A stretch of DNA of 64,000 nt from Thermosynechococcaceae cyanobacterium YX3bin19 (lineage in GTDB: Bacteria; Cyanobacteriota; Cyanobacteriia; Thermosynechococcales; Thermosynechococcaceae): assembly GCA_030447595.1 (NCBI GenBank), contig JAUJON010000003.1, forward strand, positions 1-64,000. Reading direction: 5' to 3'. The position numbers were made by a program, and so were the translations under genes. Shown here piece by piece: positions 20,091 to 30,331 of the stretch. Each line of letters opens with the position of its first letter. Positions within the stretch are counted from its first letter, which is position 1. The notes under the pieces were generated by a model. That model was not told the origin of the DNA. It did not search any database and worked only from the letters and a program-made list of their open reading frames with translations.

Positions 20091-22007
20091 TCAAGTAGAG
20101 GAATGCCACAGGTTGCGATAGCGACCTAAGGCAGTTAGCGGAAAGTGCTGCTGGTACAGGTGGTACTTTAAATAAAAATGGCTGGGGAAGCCGGTACCGG
20201 TGAAGTAGTCTTCATCCCAGGTGCCGTCAGCTCGTTGACTTTGCAGCAGGTAGCGAATTCCTCGCTGCACTGCTGCTTCAGCAAGCTGCCCAGTCGCCTC
20301 TGCTGCAGCCATCAGGCCGATTAAAGCCCAGGCAGTTTGGGATGCGGTACTCACCCCCTGGCCCTTAAGCGCTGGGTTGTCGTAACTGCGGCAAGTTTCG
20401 CCCCAGCCACCGTCTGAATTTTGGCAGCTAACTAACCAGTTGGCCCCTCGCTGGATGCTCTGATGAGATTGAGGGGCAATTAAAGACAAAGCCGTAAGCA
20501 CGCCACTGGTACCATAGATGTAGTTCACTCCCCAGCGGCCAAACCAGCAGCCTTCTGGTTCCTGCTCCTGCCTGAGATAGCTGAGGGCGCGTTCAATCCG
20601 CTGGGTCGCCATAGACGAGTTACAGCGCCCTATCATTTCTAGAACCCGTGCTGTGACATCAACTGTGTTGGGGTCAATCATTGCCTTTAGATCCCCATAG
20701 GGTAGTTGGTTCAGCCAGTCCTGGTTGTTATCTAGGTCAAAGGCAGCCCAGCCCCCCGGTTGACATTGCATAGTAGCAATCCAGCTGACCGCCCGAGCGA
20801 TCGCAGCCTGCTGGCGCGGTTCATCCGGCAGCCGCACTGCAGCCAGGGCCATAACCACTACTGCTGTATCATCGACATCGGGGTAAAAGCGGTTCTCAAA
20901 TTCAAAGGCCCAGCCTCCGGGTTGTCCCTGCTGGTTTTTTATAGACCAATCACCGTAATCCAAAATCTGTTTGCTCAGCAGCCATTCCCCACCTTTGACC
21001 AAAGCCGGATGATCCGGTTCCAGGCCGGAGTCAACCAGCGATCGCATCACCAAAGCAGTATCCCAGATTGGGGAAATACAGGGTTGGATGCGATAGGTGG
21101 AGTCTGTCTCAGTGGCAAAACGATCCACGGCCTGTAGGCCCCGCTCTACAACTGGATCAGCCGCGTCGTAGTTGAGGGCCCGCAGGGCTAACAAAGAATT
21201 CAGCATTGCTGGGATAATCCCTCCCCAGTCGCCTGTTGCTTCCTGACGCTCTAAAACCCACCGTTCGGCAGCTTTCACACCCTCTGACCGCCAGGGCACC
21301 ACATTGAGATCCTCTGCAAGCTTGAAACCATTATCTAGGACGTTGAATAAATCCCGCCAGTCGCCGCTGCGGGGTAGTTCAAATTGAGCGTTGTTTCGAC
21401 CTTCGGCATAGAGCTCATCGACTGTGATCACTGGATCAATGGGGAAGATGGGCTTACGGTCTAAAACGAACAACAGGGGTACAGTACTGCCCCTGGCCCA
21501 GCTTGACATTTCGTAAATGGTAAAGGGGAAGTTGGCAGGCAAAAGCATGATCCAGGGAGGCAGGGAAGGCAGCCCGCGCCAGTCATAGCAGCCAATTAGT
21601 GCCAGGTGGAGTTTGGTAAAAATTCGGGTTCGGCTGATCCCGCCTCGCGGCAGGATGAAATTTCGTGCCCGCAGCATTGCCGGATCGCTTGCCGGTACAC
21701 CCAGTAGCTTCAGGGACATATACGCCTCCACTGAAGTACTCAGCTCGCCACCATCCCCGTAAAACAATTCCCAACCGCCGTGGTCCCGTTGCTGCGATCG
21801 CAAGTACGCCTCGACTTTGTGCAGGGGTCGAGCCCTGTCCGTACCCCAAACTTTGTGCAACAAGACGACCTCTGAAGTGATAGTCACGTTAGACTCCAAT
21901 TCTGCCCACCAGTAGCCATCCGGATGTTGGATTGACAGCAGGTGCTCCTGGCTGGTGGCGATCGCCGATTTAACGTTGGATACCTCGACCTGGTCTAGAA
22001 TTTGCAT
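20091..22007 (-). CDS. shc: squalene-hopene cyclase
   Basis: 638 aa; DVDDTAVV catalytic motif and QW repeats (QCQPGGWAAF, CQNSDGGWGE, SQRADGTWDE). Confidence 0.97.
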   Translation of the reverse strand: MQILDQVEVSNVKSAIATSQEHLLSIQHPDGYWWAELESNVTITSEVVLLHKVWGTDRARPLHKVEAYLRSQQRDHGGWELFYGDGGELSTSVEAYMSLKLLGVPASDPAMLRARNFILPRGGISRTRIFTKLHLALIGCYDWRGLPSLPPWIMLLPANFPFTIYEMSSWARGSTVPLLFVLDRKPIFPIDPVITVDELYAEGRNNAQFELPRSGDWRDLFNVLDNGFKLAEDLNVVPWRSEGVKAAERWVLERQEATGDWGGIIPAMLNSLLALRALNYDAADPVVERGLQAVDRFATETDSTYRIQPCISPIWDTALVMRSLVDSGLEPDHPALVKGGEWLLSKQILDYGDWSIKNQQGQPGGWAFEFENRFYPDVDDTAVVVMALAAVRLPDEPRQQAAIARAVSWIATMQCQPGGWAAFDLDNNQDWLNQLPYGDLKAMIDPNTVDVTARVLEMIGRCNSSMATQRIERALSYLRQEQEPEGCWFGRWGVNYIYGTSGVLTALSLIAPQSHQSIQRGANWLVSCQNSDGGWGETCRSYDNPALKGQGVSTASQTAWALIGLMAAAEATGQLAEAAVQRGIRYLLQSQRADGTWDEDYFTGTGFPSHFYLKYHLYQQHFPLTALGRYRNLWHSST

Positions 22008-22212
22008 GCTTTACACTTAGTCTTAACGACGTCTACTTCATTATCTACAGGAGCAATCAGCTTTGAGATAAGTTTCATAAAACCCGCTGATGAGGAACAT
22101 GGGGCAGCAGCAGCAGAAAATCCCTAGACATCGAGCAAAAGCTAACATGAGGAATAACAACCTAGTCCGCGAGCACCTGCGCCGATTGAATTGATGTAGC
22201 TAGTAACTTCCA

Positions 22213-23445
22213 TTGAGCCGAGAGCAAGTTTTAACAATGGTTTCCACTTCCCCCACCCCTGCTTCTATTGACCTGTCGCGTATCCGCGCTGAAATTCAGG
22301 CACTACAACCGAGCCTAGTGGCATGGCGTCGCAGACTCCATCAATACCCTGAATTGGGATTTCGCGAACAGCAGACGGCCGAGTTCATCAGCCAAAAGCT
22401 GCAGGAGTGGGGGGTTGATCATCAAGCAGGTATTGCTCAGACAGGAGTTGTAGCAACGATTCCGGGGAAACACCCTGGACCCGTGTTAGCAATCCGTGCC
22501 GACATGGATGCTTTGCCTGTGCAAGAGGAAAATACTGTTCCCTATCGCTCCCAGTATGACGGTGTAATGCATGCTTGTGGTCACGATGGGCATACGGCGA
22601 TCGCCCTGGGCACAGCAAACTACCTGGCTCAGCACCGAGACTTTGCCGGAACTGTAAAGCTCATCTTTCAACCCGCTGAAGAAGGCCCAGGGGGAGCCAA
22701 GCCAATGATTGAGGCAGGCGTACTGGAGCATCCTACTGTGGATGCCATTGTTGGCCTGCACCTGTGGAATAACCTGCCTCTAGGCATTGTGGGAGTGCGA
22801 AGTGGTCCACTGATGGCAGCTGTAGAGCTGTTTCGCTGCAAAATACTCGGTAAAGGCGGTCACGGGGCCATGCCACACCAAACTGTTGACGCCGTTGTCG
22901 TGAGTGCTCAGGTGGTGAATGCCCTCCAGACAATCGTAGCTCGGACTGTGAATCCTTTAGACGCGGCAGTCGTAACGGTAGGTGAACTCCACGCTGGCAG
23001 CGCCATGAATGTGATTGCTGGGACAGCAGAAATGAGTGGGACGGTACGCTACGTCACCCCCGCCTTAGCAGATACGATTGCCCGCCGGGTAGAACAGGTG
23101 ATTGCCGGAGTTTGCCAAACCTACGGCGCAACCTACGAATTGGACTACTGGCACCTGTACCCTCCCGTACTCAATGACCAAGGAATGACCCAGCTCGTGC
23201 AGTCTGTTGCCGAAGCTGTGGTTGAGACACCCGCAGGAGTGGTGCCGGAGTGCCAAACCATGGGGGGTGAAGATATGTCCTTTTTCCTGCAAGCAGTTCC
23301 GGGCTGCTATTTCTTCTTGGGCGCTGCTAATCCTGAGCGAGATCTGGCCTACCCGCACCATCACCCCCGGTTTGATTTTGATGAAGCTGCCTTGGGGATG
23401 GGAGTTGAGATGTTCGTCCGCTGTGTAGAACAGTTCTGCCGTTAA
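22213..23445 (+). CDS. M20 family amidohydrolase
   Basis: 410 aa, RRLHQYPELGFRE...IRADMDALPVQEE...MHACGHDGHTAI...QPAEEGPGGAKPMIEAG. Confidence 0.95.
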   Translation: MSREQVLTMVSTSPTPASIDLSRIRAEIQALQPSLVAWRRRLHQYPELGFREQQTAEFISQKLQEWGVDHQAGIAQTGVVATIPGKHPGPVLAIRADMDALPVQEENTVPYRSQYDGVMHACGHDGHTAIALGTANYLAQHRDFAGTVKLIFQPAEEGPGGAKPMIEAGVLEHPTVDAIVGLHLWNNLPLGIVGVRSGPLMAAVELFRCKILGKGGHGAMPHQTVDAVVVSAQVVNALQTIVARTVNPLDAAVVTVGELHAGSAMNVIAGTAEMSGTVRYVTPALADTIARRVEQVIAGVCQTYGATYELDYWHLYPPVLNDQGMTQLVQSVAEAVVETPAGVVPECQTMGGEDMSFFLQAVPGCYFFLGAANPERDLAYPHHHPRFDFDEAALGMGVEMFVRCVEQFCR

Positions 23446-23447
23446 TG

Positions 23448-23813
23448 TCAGGAAGCTGAGGCTGCAAGTTGGTCCATAGCTCGAGCGATCGCCCCTTCGT
23501 CCCACTCCCAGGCATTGGGTTGAGAGTATCTCGTTAATTGGTCTATCGACAGTAATTGTTCTGGGTCAGGAACCGTATCTGCGCTGGGAGCCGAGTGCCC
23601 TTGAGGCTGCAAAAAAAGGACTGGCCGCTCATATTGCTGGTCACCAACTTTCGCGTAACAAATCCCCACCATAAAGGCCTGCATCCCACCCTTACTCATC
23701 CCCACCTTAATGGGCTGCCCTTCAACCTTTTTATCTACCTTGACAATCGGCATTTGCCACTGACTCCTAGCCTGTAAGATTTTGGCATATAATTCTGCAG
23801 CCCACTGCAACAC
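23448..23813 (-). CDS. conserved cyanobacterial hypothetical protein
   Basis: 121-aa intact ORF; family not recognised. Confidence 0.6.
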   Translation of the reverse strand: MLQWAAELYAKILQARSQWQMPIVKVDKKVEGQPIKVGMSKGGMQAFMVGICYAKVGDQQYERPVLFLQPQGHSAPSADTVPDPEQLLSIDQLTRYSQPNAWEWDEGAIARAMDQLAASAS

Positions 23814-23836
23814 GAAAAAAATGGATGCTCTGGGGT

Positions 23837-24886
23837 CTATAGCTCAAATTCTGACTCAGTAGGGTTACTTTTAGCATCAATATATCCATGAGTTCTGTAC
23901 CAGTCCACAGCATCTTTAAGCGCTATTTGAATTGGCGTTTGCGGCAAACCTAGATCCCGTACTGCCTTTGAGGCGTCATAGTACATTTGTTGCTGGGCCA
24001 TCTGCACCCCGGCTAAGGGGATTGAGGGAACTTTGCCCAAGGGAGCGAGCAGGTGCTCGTCAACCCAGGCAGCACTTAAGGGAATCCAGGCCGGCACAGT
24101 ATACTTTGGTGCCGGTAGCCCTGTCAGGTCAGCAAGTTGTTCCAGCATTGCTTTCAGGGTTAGGTTTTCGTTGCCGAGAATATAGCGATCGCCCGTTTGC
24201 CCTCGTTTTAAAGCCAGCAAGTGCCCATGAGCGACGTCCCGGACATCAATCAAATTGAGCCCTGTCTCCAGGTAAAAGGGCATTTGCCGCCGGAGAAACC
24301 GTAGAATAATGTCGCCGGTAGGAGTAGGCTTGCGGTCCCAGGGGCCAATCGGGGTACTGGGATTGACAATCACGACGTCTTGACCCGCTTGAGCCGCCTG
24401 CTGGGCTTCTTGTTCCGCTAAAAATTTTGACTTTTTGTAACTACCAATTAATTTTTCCAGGGGGCTTTGATAGGTCTCATCGGCGGGGTTATCCTCGGAT
24501 ACGCCAATTGCCGCAACGGAACTGGTATACACCGTGCGCTCAATTCCCGCTTGACGAGCGGCAGCTAGAATATTGCGTGTACCCAAAATGTTACTGCGAT
24601 AGAGGGCTTCGCGGTCGGAGCGCCAAAGACTGTAATGGGCGGCAACGTGAAACAAGACTTGGCACCCTTTTAAATGCTCCACAATCCCTGGATCGCTGAG
24701 ATCTCCCACAACAGTTTCAATCGCTAAACCCCGAAGATTATCCAAGCGGCTGCTGGGGCGGACCAGGGCCCGCACCGCATACCCCTGCTCCAGCAACAAT
24801 CGCACCAGGTTTGCCCCGACAAACCCGGTGCCGCCCGTGACAAAAGCATGGGAGTAGGTCCTAGGAGGAGGATGCACCATCAGCAA
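23837..24886 (-). CDS. hpnA: hopanoid-associated sugar epimerase HpnA-like
   Basis: 349 aa, FVTGGTGFVGANLVRLLLEQGYAVRALVRPSSRLDNL...VVGDLSDP...FHVAAHYSLWRSDREALYRSNILGTRNIL. Confidence 0.9.
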   Translation of the reverse strand: MLMVHPPPRTYSHAFVTGGTGFVGANLVRLLLEQGYAVRALVRPSSRLDNLRGLAIETVVGDLSDPGIVEHLKGCQVLFHVAAHYSLWRSDREALYRSNILGTRNILAAARQAGIERTVYTSSVAAIGVSEDNPADETYQSPLEKLIGSYKKSKFLAEQEAQQAAQAGQDVVIVNPSTPIGPWDRKPTPTGDIILRFLRRQMPFYLETGLNLIDVRDVAHGHLLALKRGQTGDRYILGNENLTLKAMLEQLADLTGLPAPKYTVPAWIPLSAAWVDEHLLAPLGKVPSIPLAGVQMAQQQMYYDASKAVRDLGLPQTPIQIALKDAVDWYRTHGYIDAKSNPTESEFEL

Positions 24887-25628
24887 CCGGGAAAAAGTGA
24901 GGGGCCTGTGGAGAAATCATGCCGTCTTCCAAATAGACAATCCGGTCAGCAACATCCATAATTCTGGGATCATGGGTCACCATTAACACAGTACAGTCCT
25001 CTTCTTTAGCCAGCTTCCGCAGCAGCTCGATCACGGCATGTCCATTTTGAGAATCCAATGCTGCTGTCGGTTCATCCGCCATGATCAACCGGGGGCTACC
25101 CGCTAGAGCACGGGCGATCGCGACGCGCTGCTTCTGACCTCCGGAAAGATCCCGCGGCAAACTCTTTACTTTATCTGCAAGACCAACCTGCTCTAACAGC
25201 TGTTGGGCCTGATGTTTTGCTGCTTGGCGACGGATTCCTTTCAAGTTCAGAACTGCTTCCACGTTCTCCTGTGCTGTAAGCGCCGGAAACAAATTAAAGT
25301 CCTGAAAGATAAACCCAATATTTTTCAGCCGAAACTTCGCCAGCTTACCCCGAGATAAGCCAGTAATTTCTTGCCCCAATAATTCTACAGTGCCCGCTGT
25401 TGGGGTCAAAATACCGCTGAGAATCGACAATAATGTGGTTTTGCCAGAACCAGAGGGACCCATTAATAGTTCAAGGTCATCACTGAAAATCTCTAGTTCG
25501 ATACCCCTAAGCGCCTGAAAACGTTCAGCCCCAGACTGGAATATCATTTCAATTCCACTAGCAACAACTGCTTTAGCCGGAGTTATCCTCTGCAACTCTA
25601 CCGGTGGAGTTAATTTATCCATTACCAC
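24861..25628 (-). CDS. ABC transporter ATP-binding protein (DevA/LolD type)
   Basis: 255 aa, GPSGSGKTTLLSILSG, LSGGQKQRVAIARALAGSPRLIMADEPTAALD. Confidence 0.95.
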   Translation of the reverse strand: MVMDKLTPPVELQRITPAKAVVASGIEMIFQSGAERFQALRGIELEIFSDDLELLMGPSGSGKTTLLSILSGILTPTAGTVELLGQEITGLSRGKLAKFRLKNIGFIFQDFNLFPALTAQENVEAVLNLKGIRRQAAKHQAQQLLEQVGLADKVKSLPRDLSGGQKQRVAIARALAGSPRLIMADEPTAALDSQNGHAVIELLRKLAKEEDCTVLMVTHDPRIMDVADRIVYLEDGMISPQAPHFFPVADGASSS

Positions 25629-25694
25629 TTATAAAGGATCAATGTCTACTTCCCAGTGCAAATGCTGATGCGAACTTAGTCTAACGCTACGAAC

Positions 25695-26870
25695 TTAAGC
25701 CTTAAACACAATCGCCGGATCTAAATGAGTGACTTTTTGGATAGCAAAGACAGCAGCACCAATACACATCACAATCGTTATACCAAAAACCCCAGTTGCC
25801 GTGATCGGACTAATCAGGATTTCGATTGCCTGGGCTTCCAGCGTCCAAGCTCCCAAGGCAAAGCAAAGCGCCATGCCCGGTAGATAACCTAAAACGGCCA
25901 TCCATAATGCTTGCTTGATAATTACGCCATAAATAAACCAATCAGAGGATCCCATTGCCTTGAGAGTGCCAAATTCTTTTAAGTGATCGGACACAGAAGC
26001 ATATAGAATTTGGCCAACAATCACTAGGCCAACGACCACACCGACAACAGCCCCCAATCCTAAAATAAAACCAACGCCAGTGCTCTTCTGCCAGTAAACC
26101 TGATTTAACCTCGCCATTTCCTCGCGGGTATAGGCACGAGTTTCCGGTAGGGCTGCTTCTAATCGTTGCTGCAGGTCCTGGAGATCTGTGCCAGGCTGGG
26201 CGCGAATCAGGATATAGGTAATCCGATCCGTTGCGGTTAGCCCTGGTGGCCTTGGTGGGTTATCCGGTGCAGAAGCCAGGGGAGAATTGTCATAGGCATA
26301 AGCATTTTCTAAGGAGGCAAATACAAAGGCGCTGGAAACCACAGAACGGATACCCTTGGTAAAACCCACAACTCGTGCCGGGAATGAGCCGATCTCAGCC
26401 GCTTCCCCTGGGCGCTCCACTTTGAGCCCATCTTTGTCAGAGTCATCTAGCATGACAGTGTAGGGTTGTTTTAACTGGCTCAAGTTTCCCTGAGAGATGT
26501 CCCAAGGCTTGAACAACTGTCCGTCTGGATTGAATCCCACCACCCTGACGGGTGTAATCTCACCGGATGGTCTGCGCCACACGGCTCCACCTACAATTAG
26601 GGCTTCAGCTCGATTAACCCCTTTAACCTGTTGTGCCTGAGTTACTCTTTCCAAGGGCATTGGCAGTGTCAAATCAAGATAGCGCATATCCTCAGACGCA
26701 ACCCAGATATCGGCATTAGAGTTGTCAATCAGCAGGCTAGTAGAACGAGTAAAACCATTGAAAATTCCTGTCTGAATCGTTACTAGGCTAACGGCAAACA
26801 TGATGCCAGCCTGAGCAACGACAAAGCGGGGCAAATCTTGAAATAAGTTTTTACGGGCAAGTGAAACCAT
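25695..26870 (-). CDS. ABC transporter permease (DevC/FtsX-like)
   Basis: 391 aa, FtsX-like topology, VSDHLKEFGTLKAMGSSDWFIYGVIIKQALWMAVLGY. Confidence 0.92.
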   Translation of the reverse strand: MVSLARKNLFQDLPRFVVAQAGIMFAVSLVTIQTGIFNGFTRSTSLLIDNSNADIWVASEDMRYLDLTLPMPLERVTQAQQVKGVNRAEALIVGGAVWRRPSGEITPVRVVGFNPDGQLFKPWDISQGNLSQLKQPYTVMLDDSDKDGLKVERPGEAAEIGSFPARVVGFTKGIRSVVSSAFVFASLENAYAYDNSPLASAPDNPPRPPGLTATDRITYILIRAQPGTDLQDLQQRLEAALPETRAYTREEMARLNQVYWQKSTGVGFILGLGAVVGVVVGLVIVGQILYASVSDHLKEFGTLKAMGSSDWFIYGVIIKQALWMAVLGYLPGMALCFALGAWTLEAQAIEILISPITATGVFGITIVMCIGAAVFAIQKVTHLDPAIVFKA

Positions 26871-27031
26871 AACAACAAAAAGCCAGACTATTGAATTGGT
26901 TTAGGTGTAGGTGGGTGGATGGTTATAAGTTACAGGAAGTTCCTGTAAGAGATCTAGATTGGATAGATTTTGTTAGATATAAAGGGTAGAAGCCAGGGGT
27001 TTCTACCGTTAAACTCCAGTAATACAATAAG

Positions 27032-27055
27032 CCCACCCAGATTACATTGGGTGGG
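27032..27055 (-). terminator. hairpin, likely terminator of the 27109..27462 gene
   Basis: CCCACCCA-gattacat-TGGGTGGG perfect 8-bp stem just 3' of the minus-strand ORF. Confidence 0.5.
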
Positions 27056-27108
27056 ACAAGGTTGACATTGAATCACTTAAGGCTATCCAGGGAAACTAGA
27101 AATTGAGT

Positions 27109-27462
27109 TTATTCATTACCCGTGACCTTGTCGAGAAGATTTTGGGCTCCTTCTACTAAACCTTTATTTGACTGAGATCTTTTGAAGGCTTTGATCTCGT
27201 TTTCCTCAGCCTTCTGCACCGTTTGAGGACTTTCACCAGCCTTGGCTGCCTCTTCGTAAGCTTCTTCTCGACTTTCGTCTTTACCAGACTCAAGCACATC
27301 AATTCCTTTTTCCTGAGCTTGAACAGGCCCTGAGGTTACGGCTGCATAACTAGGCTGGCTTACAGAAATCAGTAGACCTGATAGGCTGATCAAACTCATC
27401 AGACCTAGAACTGCCATGCACTTGCGGAATACTTGCCCTAGGGCCGAGAAAATTTGTTGCAT
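27109..27462 (-). CDS. hypothetical exported protein
   Basis: 117 aa with N-terminal hydrophobic/signal segment ending SYAA, charged C-terminus. Confidence 0.6.
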   Translation of the reverse strand: MQQIFSALGQVFRKCMAVLGLMSLISLSGLLISVSQPSYAAVTSGPVQAQEKGIDVLESGKDESREEAYEEAAKAGESPQTVQKAEENEIKAFKRSQSNKGLVEGAQNLLDKVTGNE

Positions 27463-27833
27463 ATTCAGTCTCCTCTTCGTTGTCTTGTCTTCATATAGAA
27501 CCTTTTTAACGTACCTGTGACTACCCTATGCTCTTGAATTCGAGCTGTAAACACAGTGCTTTAGGCAAACTACCCGTTTAACCGTAGCAGTGCCTCCTGC
27601 CGTAGGATACATTAAATTAGTTCGCTAAATTACAAATTATTGCTAAGACAGAGCAGGCTCATTAGTTAGGGCCTTCGTACATTCAGGTTGAGCCAGTAGT
27701 CGTTACTAGGTTTGACTTTTGGCTATATCGGCTTACCCAGGAGGATATAGGGTAGCTCTTGCAGATCAGGGCAAGACGCTTAGAGCTGGGGATATGTCAC
27801 AGTAGAGATACTGCTACTTGATTAGCCTCAGAC

Positions 27834-28730
27834 TTGTTCAATGCGATGTGGACTCAACCTGAATTCAACCCTCAACCTACCTGGTATGCCGTAATTCGGC
27901 TCCTACGTTGGGACAAGCCAACTGGACGGCTAATTCTAATGATTCCAGCACTTTGGGCTGTATCTTTAGCCGCTCAGGGAACCCCACCGCTGCCCTTAGT
28001 CGTTGTGATTGTCATCGGTAGCTTAGCGACGAGCGCAGCTGGGTGTGTGGTTAATGATCTCTGGGACCGTAATATTGACCCCCATGTTGAACGAACCCAC
28101 AATCGCCCACTTGCTTCTCGAACGCTGTCAGTCAAGGTAGGGGTAGTCGTTGCATTGATTGCCTTCGGGTGTGCTTGGGTTCTCAGCCTTTACCTCAATT
28201 CATTGAGTTTTTGGCTGTGCGTAGCGGCAGTGCCAGTGATTATTTTGTATCCCTTGGCAAAACGGGTATTCCCCGTCCCTCAATTGATTATGGCGATCGC
28301 CTGGGGCTTTGCGGTTTTAATTAGCTGGAGTGCCGTTACCGAACGCCTAGAACCGGCCACATGGCTCCTTTGGGGAGCAACCGTACTCTGGGCTCTGGGG
28401 TTCGACACAATTTATGCAATCCCCGATCGGGAAGACGATCAGCGCCTTGGGGTTCGCTCCAGCGCTCGCTTCTTTGGACCCTATACGGCTTATGCAGTTA
28501 GCGCCTGCTTTGCAGGTACTGCAGTACTGCTAGCTATTCTCGGCGGCAGCTTGCATTTGCAGCCAATCTTTTGGTTAGCATTAGGACTGAGCATCCTGGT
28601 ATGGACCTGGCAAGTCTATCAATTAAGGCAAGCTAGTCTACCCCAGACTGCATACGCTCAACTATTTCAGCAAAACGTTGGGATTGGCTTTCTACTCTTA
28701 GCTGGTATGATTGCCGGATGTCTACTCTAA
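27834..28730 (+). CDS. UbiA family 4-hydroxybenzoate polyprenyltransferase
   Basis: 298 aa, LRWDKPTGRLILMIPALWAV...NDLWDRNIDPHVERTHNRPLAS...DTIYAIPDREDDQRLGVRSSA. Confidence 0.95.
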   Translation: MFNAMWTQPEFNPQPTWYAVIRLLRWDKPTGRLILMIPALWAVSLAAQGTPPLPLVVVIVIGSLATSAAGCVVNDLWDRNIDPHVERTHNRPLASRTLSVKVGVVVALIAFGCAWVLSLYLNSLSFWLCVAAVPVIILYPLAKRVFPVPQLIMAIAWGFAVLISWSAVTERLEPATWLLWGATVLWALGFDTIYAIPDREDDQRLGVRSSARFFGPYTAYAVSACFAGTAVLLAILGGSLHLQPIFWLALGLSILVWTWQVYQLRQASLPQTAYAQLFQQNVGIGFLLLAGMIAGCLL

Positions 28731-28731
28731 T

Positions 28732-29232
28732 TTAGCGGATGTCCTGGCCCGGACTAGCGTACAACCCAGGATCTTGAGGAGCTTGGCGACTAGATTTTGC
28801 CGCTGGAGCCTTAGGAATATCAATAGGCGGACGGTCTAATGCCAGCATCAATGCTTCAGGATCACTCTGTTCTGCGGGTACTTGCTCAGCCATTTGCGGG
28901 TTAAAATGGCTACCGGGTAAAACACTGGTTAGAGCACCCACAACAACTGCAGCAACTGCCCCTGCAACACCCAAAATCAGACGTAGCTTGGGCCTACGGT
29001 CTATGCGGTCAAACACCTGCTCAACCATTTGCTCCACTGGCTGTGAAGTTGGAACAGGTTGGCTCTGGAACCCGCGACGCAGCTTGAGTAAACGAGCATG
29101 CAAATGTTGAATCTCTGGATCAGTTGCCAGCCAGTTTTCAACTTGTTTGCGTTCGGCTGCAGTTACTTCACCGTCTAGGTAGCAGCTCAATAATTCGAAG
29201 CGATCGCGTTTCAAAATATCTAAGGTATCCAT
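28732..29232 (-). CDS. anti-sigma factor, zf-HC2/RseA-like
   Basis: 166 aa, LLSCYLDGEVTAAERKQVENWLATDPEIQ; one TM; downstream of an ECF sigma gene. Confidence 0.8.
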   Translation of the reverse strand: MDTLDILKRDRFELLSCYLDGEVTAAERKQVENWLATDPEIQHLHARLLKLRRGFQSQPVPTSQPVEQMVEQVFDRIDRRPKLRLILGVAGAVAAVVVGALTSVLPGSHFNPQMAEQVPAEQSDPEALMLALDRPPIDIPKAPAAKSSRQAPQDPGLYASPGQDIR

Positions 29233-29495
29233 AGCAGGAGCATGATTATCTAAAGGAGCTGGTGACAGTTCTGAAAAATCAAAATGATTGTGCCCTTTGG
29301 GACCAGGGCTTATCTTTTAGGAATACCACCCATGCTGAGGAGTCTAAAGAGGTTAGCAAAAAGCCGCATCAATCTTGCTAGGTACTAATTTATCTTGTTA
29401 TGTACTTATATATGGTGAACCAGTGTAGATCTCAATATCTCTAGTAATAGAACGTTGCAGAGAGAGTTAGACTCTTTCTCTCTACCAATCTAGCT

Positions 29496-30206
29496 TCAAC
29501 TGTCTAGATAGATCTGTAGCTGAGACTGCAGGCGCTGACGCGCTCTAGCAATGCGTGACTTGACAGTACCTAGAGAAACGTGAGTGATCTCAGCAATTTC
29601 TTCGTAGGCCATGCCTTCAATTTCCCGCAACACAATCGTGGTTCGGAAAACTTCAGGAAGATCAGCGATCGCCTTGCGCAACTGGTCATAGAATTCGTCG
29701 GTTGCCAAGTCTTCAGATGGACCCGGTTCCCCGGAAGCAATTTCCCAATCAACCTGACCATCTTCCATCGATAGTGGAGCATCAATCGAAAGAGGATTTT
29801 GGTTGCGCTTACGCTTACGCAGCTCGTCATAAAACAAGTTCGTCGCAATTCGGCTTAGCCAACCCCGGAACTTTGCAGGTTCTTGGAGACGTTTGATATT
29901 GCGGTAAACGCGAATCCAAACCTCCTGGGCCAAATCTGCCCGGTCTTCCCAATCAGGTGCCAAGTGATATAACACTCGATCCACATGGGATTGGTAGCGA
30001 CGCAGCAACTCAGAAAAAGCAGCGCGCTCAGGGCGTAACCCCACCTGGCACAGGGCTACGAGGTCGTAATTAGAGTAATTTGAGAGTCTTACAGCTTGAA
30101 ATTGCACTTGAGGATCGTTAGCCCCAACCGTTGACCAGAATACAGGAAGACTAGAAGTCATAGGTGGAATAGGCAATAAAAAAGCTTCCACCCCTTCAGA
30201 CACCAA
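29496..30206 (-). CDS. sigG: ECF-type RNA polymerase sigma factor (SigG-like)
   Basis: 236 aa, DRADLAQEVWIRVYRNIKRLQEPAKFRGWLSRIATNLFYDELRKRKR...EIEGMAYEEIAEITHVSLGTVKSRIARARQRL. Confidence 0.9.
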   Translation of the reverse strand: MVSEGVEAFLLPIPPMTSSLPVFWSTVGANDPQVQFQAVRLSNYSNYDLVALCQVGLRPERAAFSELLRRYQSHVDRVLYHLAPDWEDRADLAQEVWIRVYRNIKRLQEPAKFRGWLSRIATNLFYDELRKRKRNQNPLSIDAPLSMEDGQVDWEIASGEPGPSEDLATDEFYDQLRKAIADLPEVFRTTIVLREIEGMAYEEIAEITHVSLGTVKSRIARARQRLQSQLQIYLDS

Positions 30207-30331
30207 TAGGCGAGAAAAGTTCCCATGCTCCTAGCAAAGCATTCCCTCTAACAAGACTCCGATCAACAAAAGCGAATAAGTATTAAGGTTGAAATAGGTA
30301 AGGCACTGAACAGCAAGGGGATGGTAGGCCA

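Noticed and set aside
30207-30331. TPP riboswitch upstream of thiG
   Set aside because: I could not find the conserved CUGAGA...ACCUGAUC-type core in this spacer.
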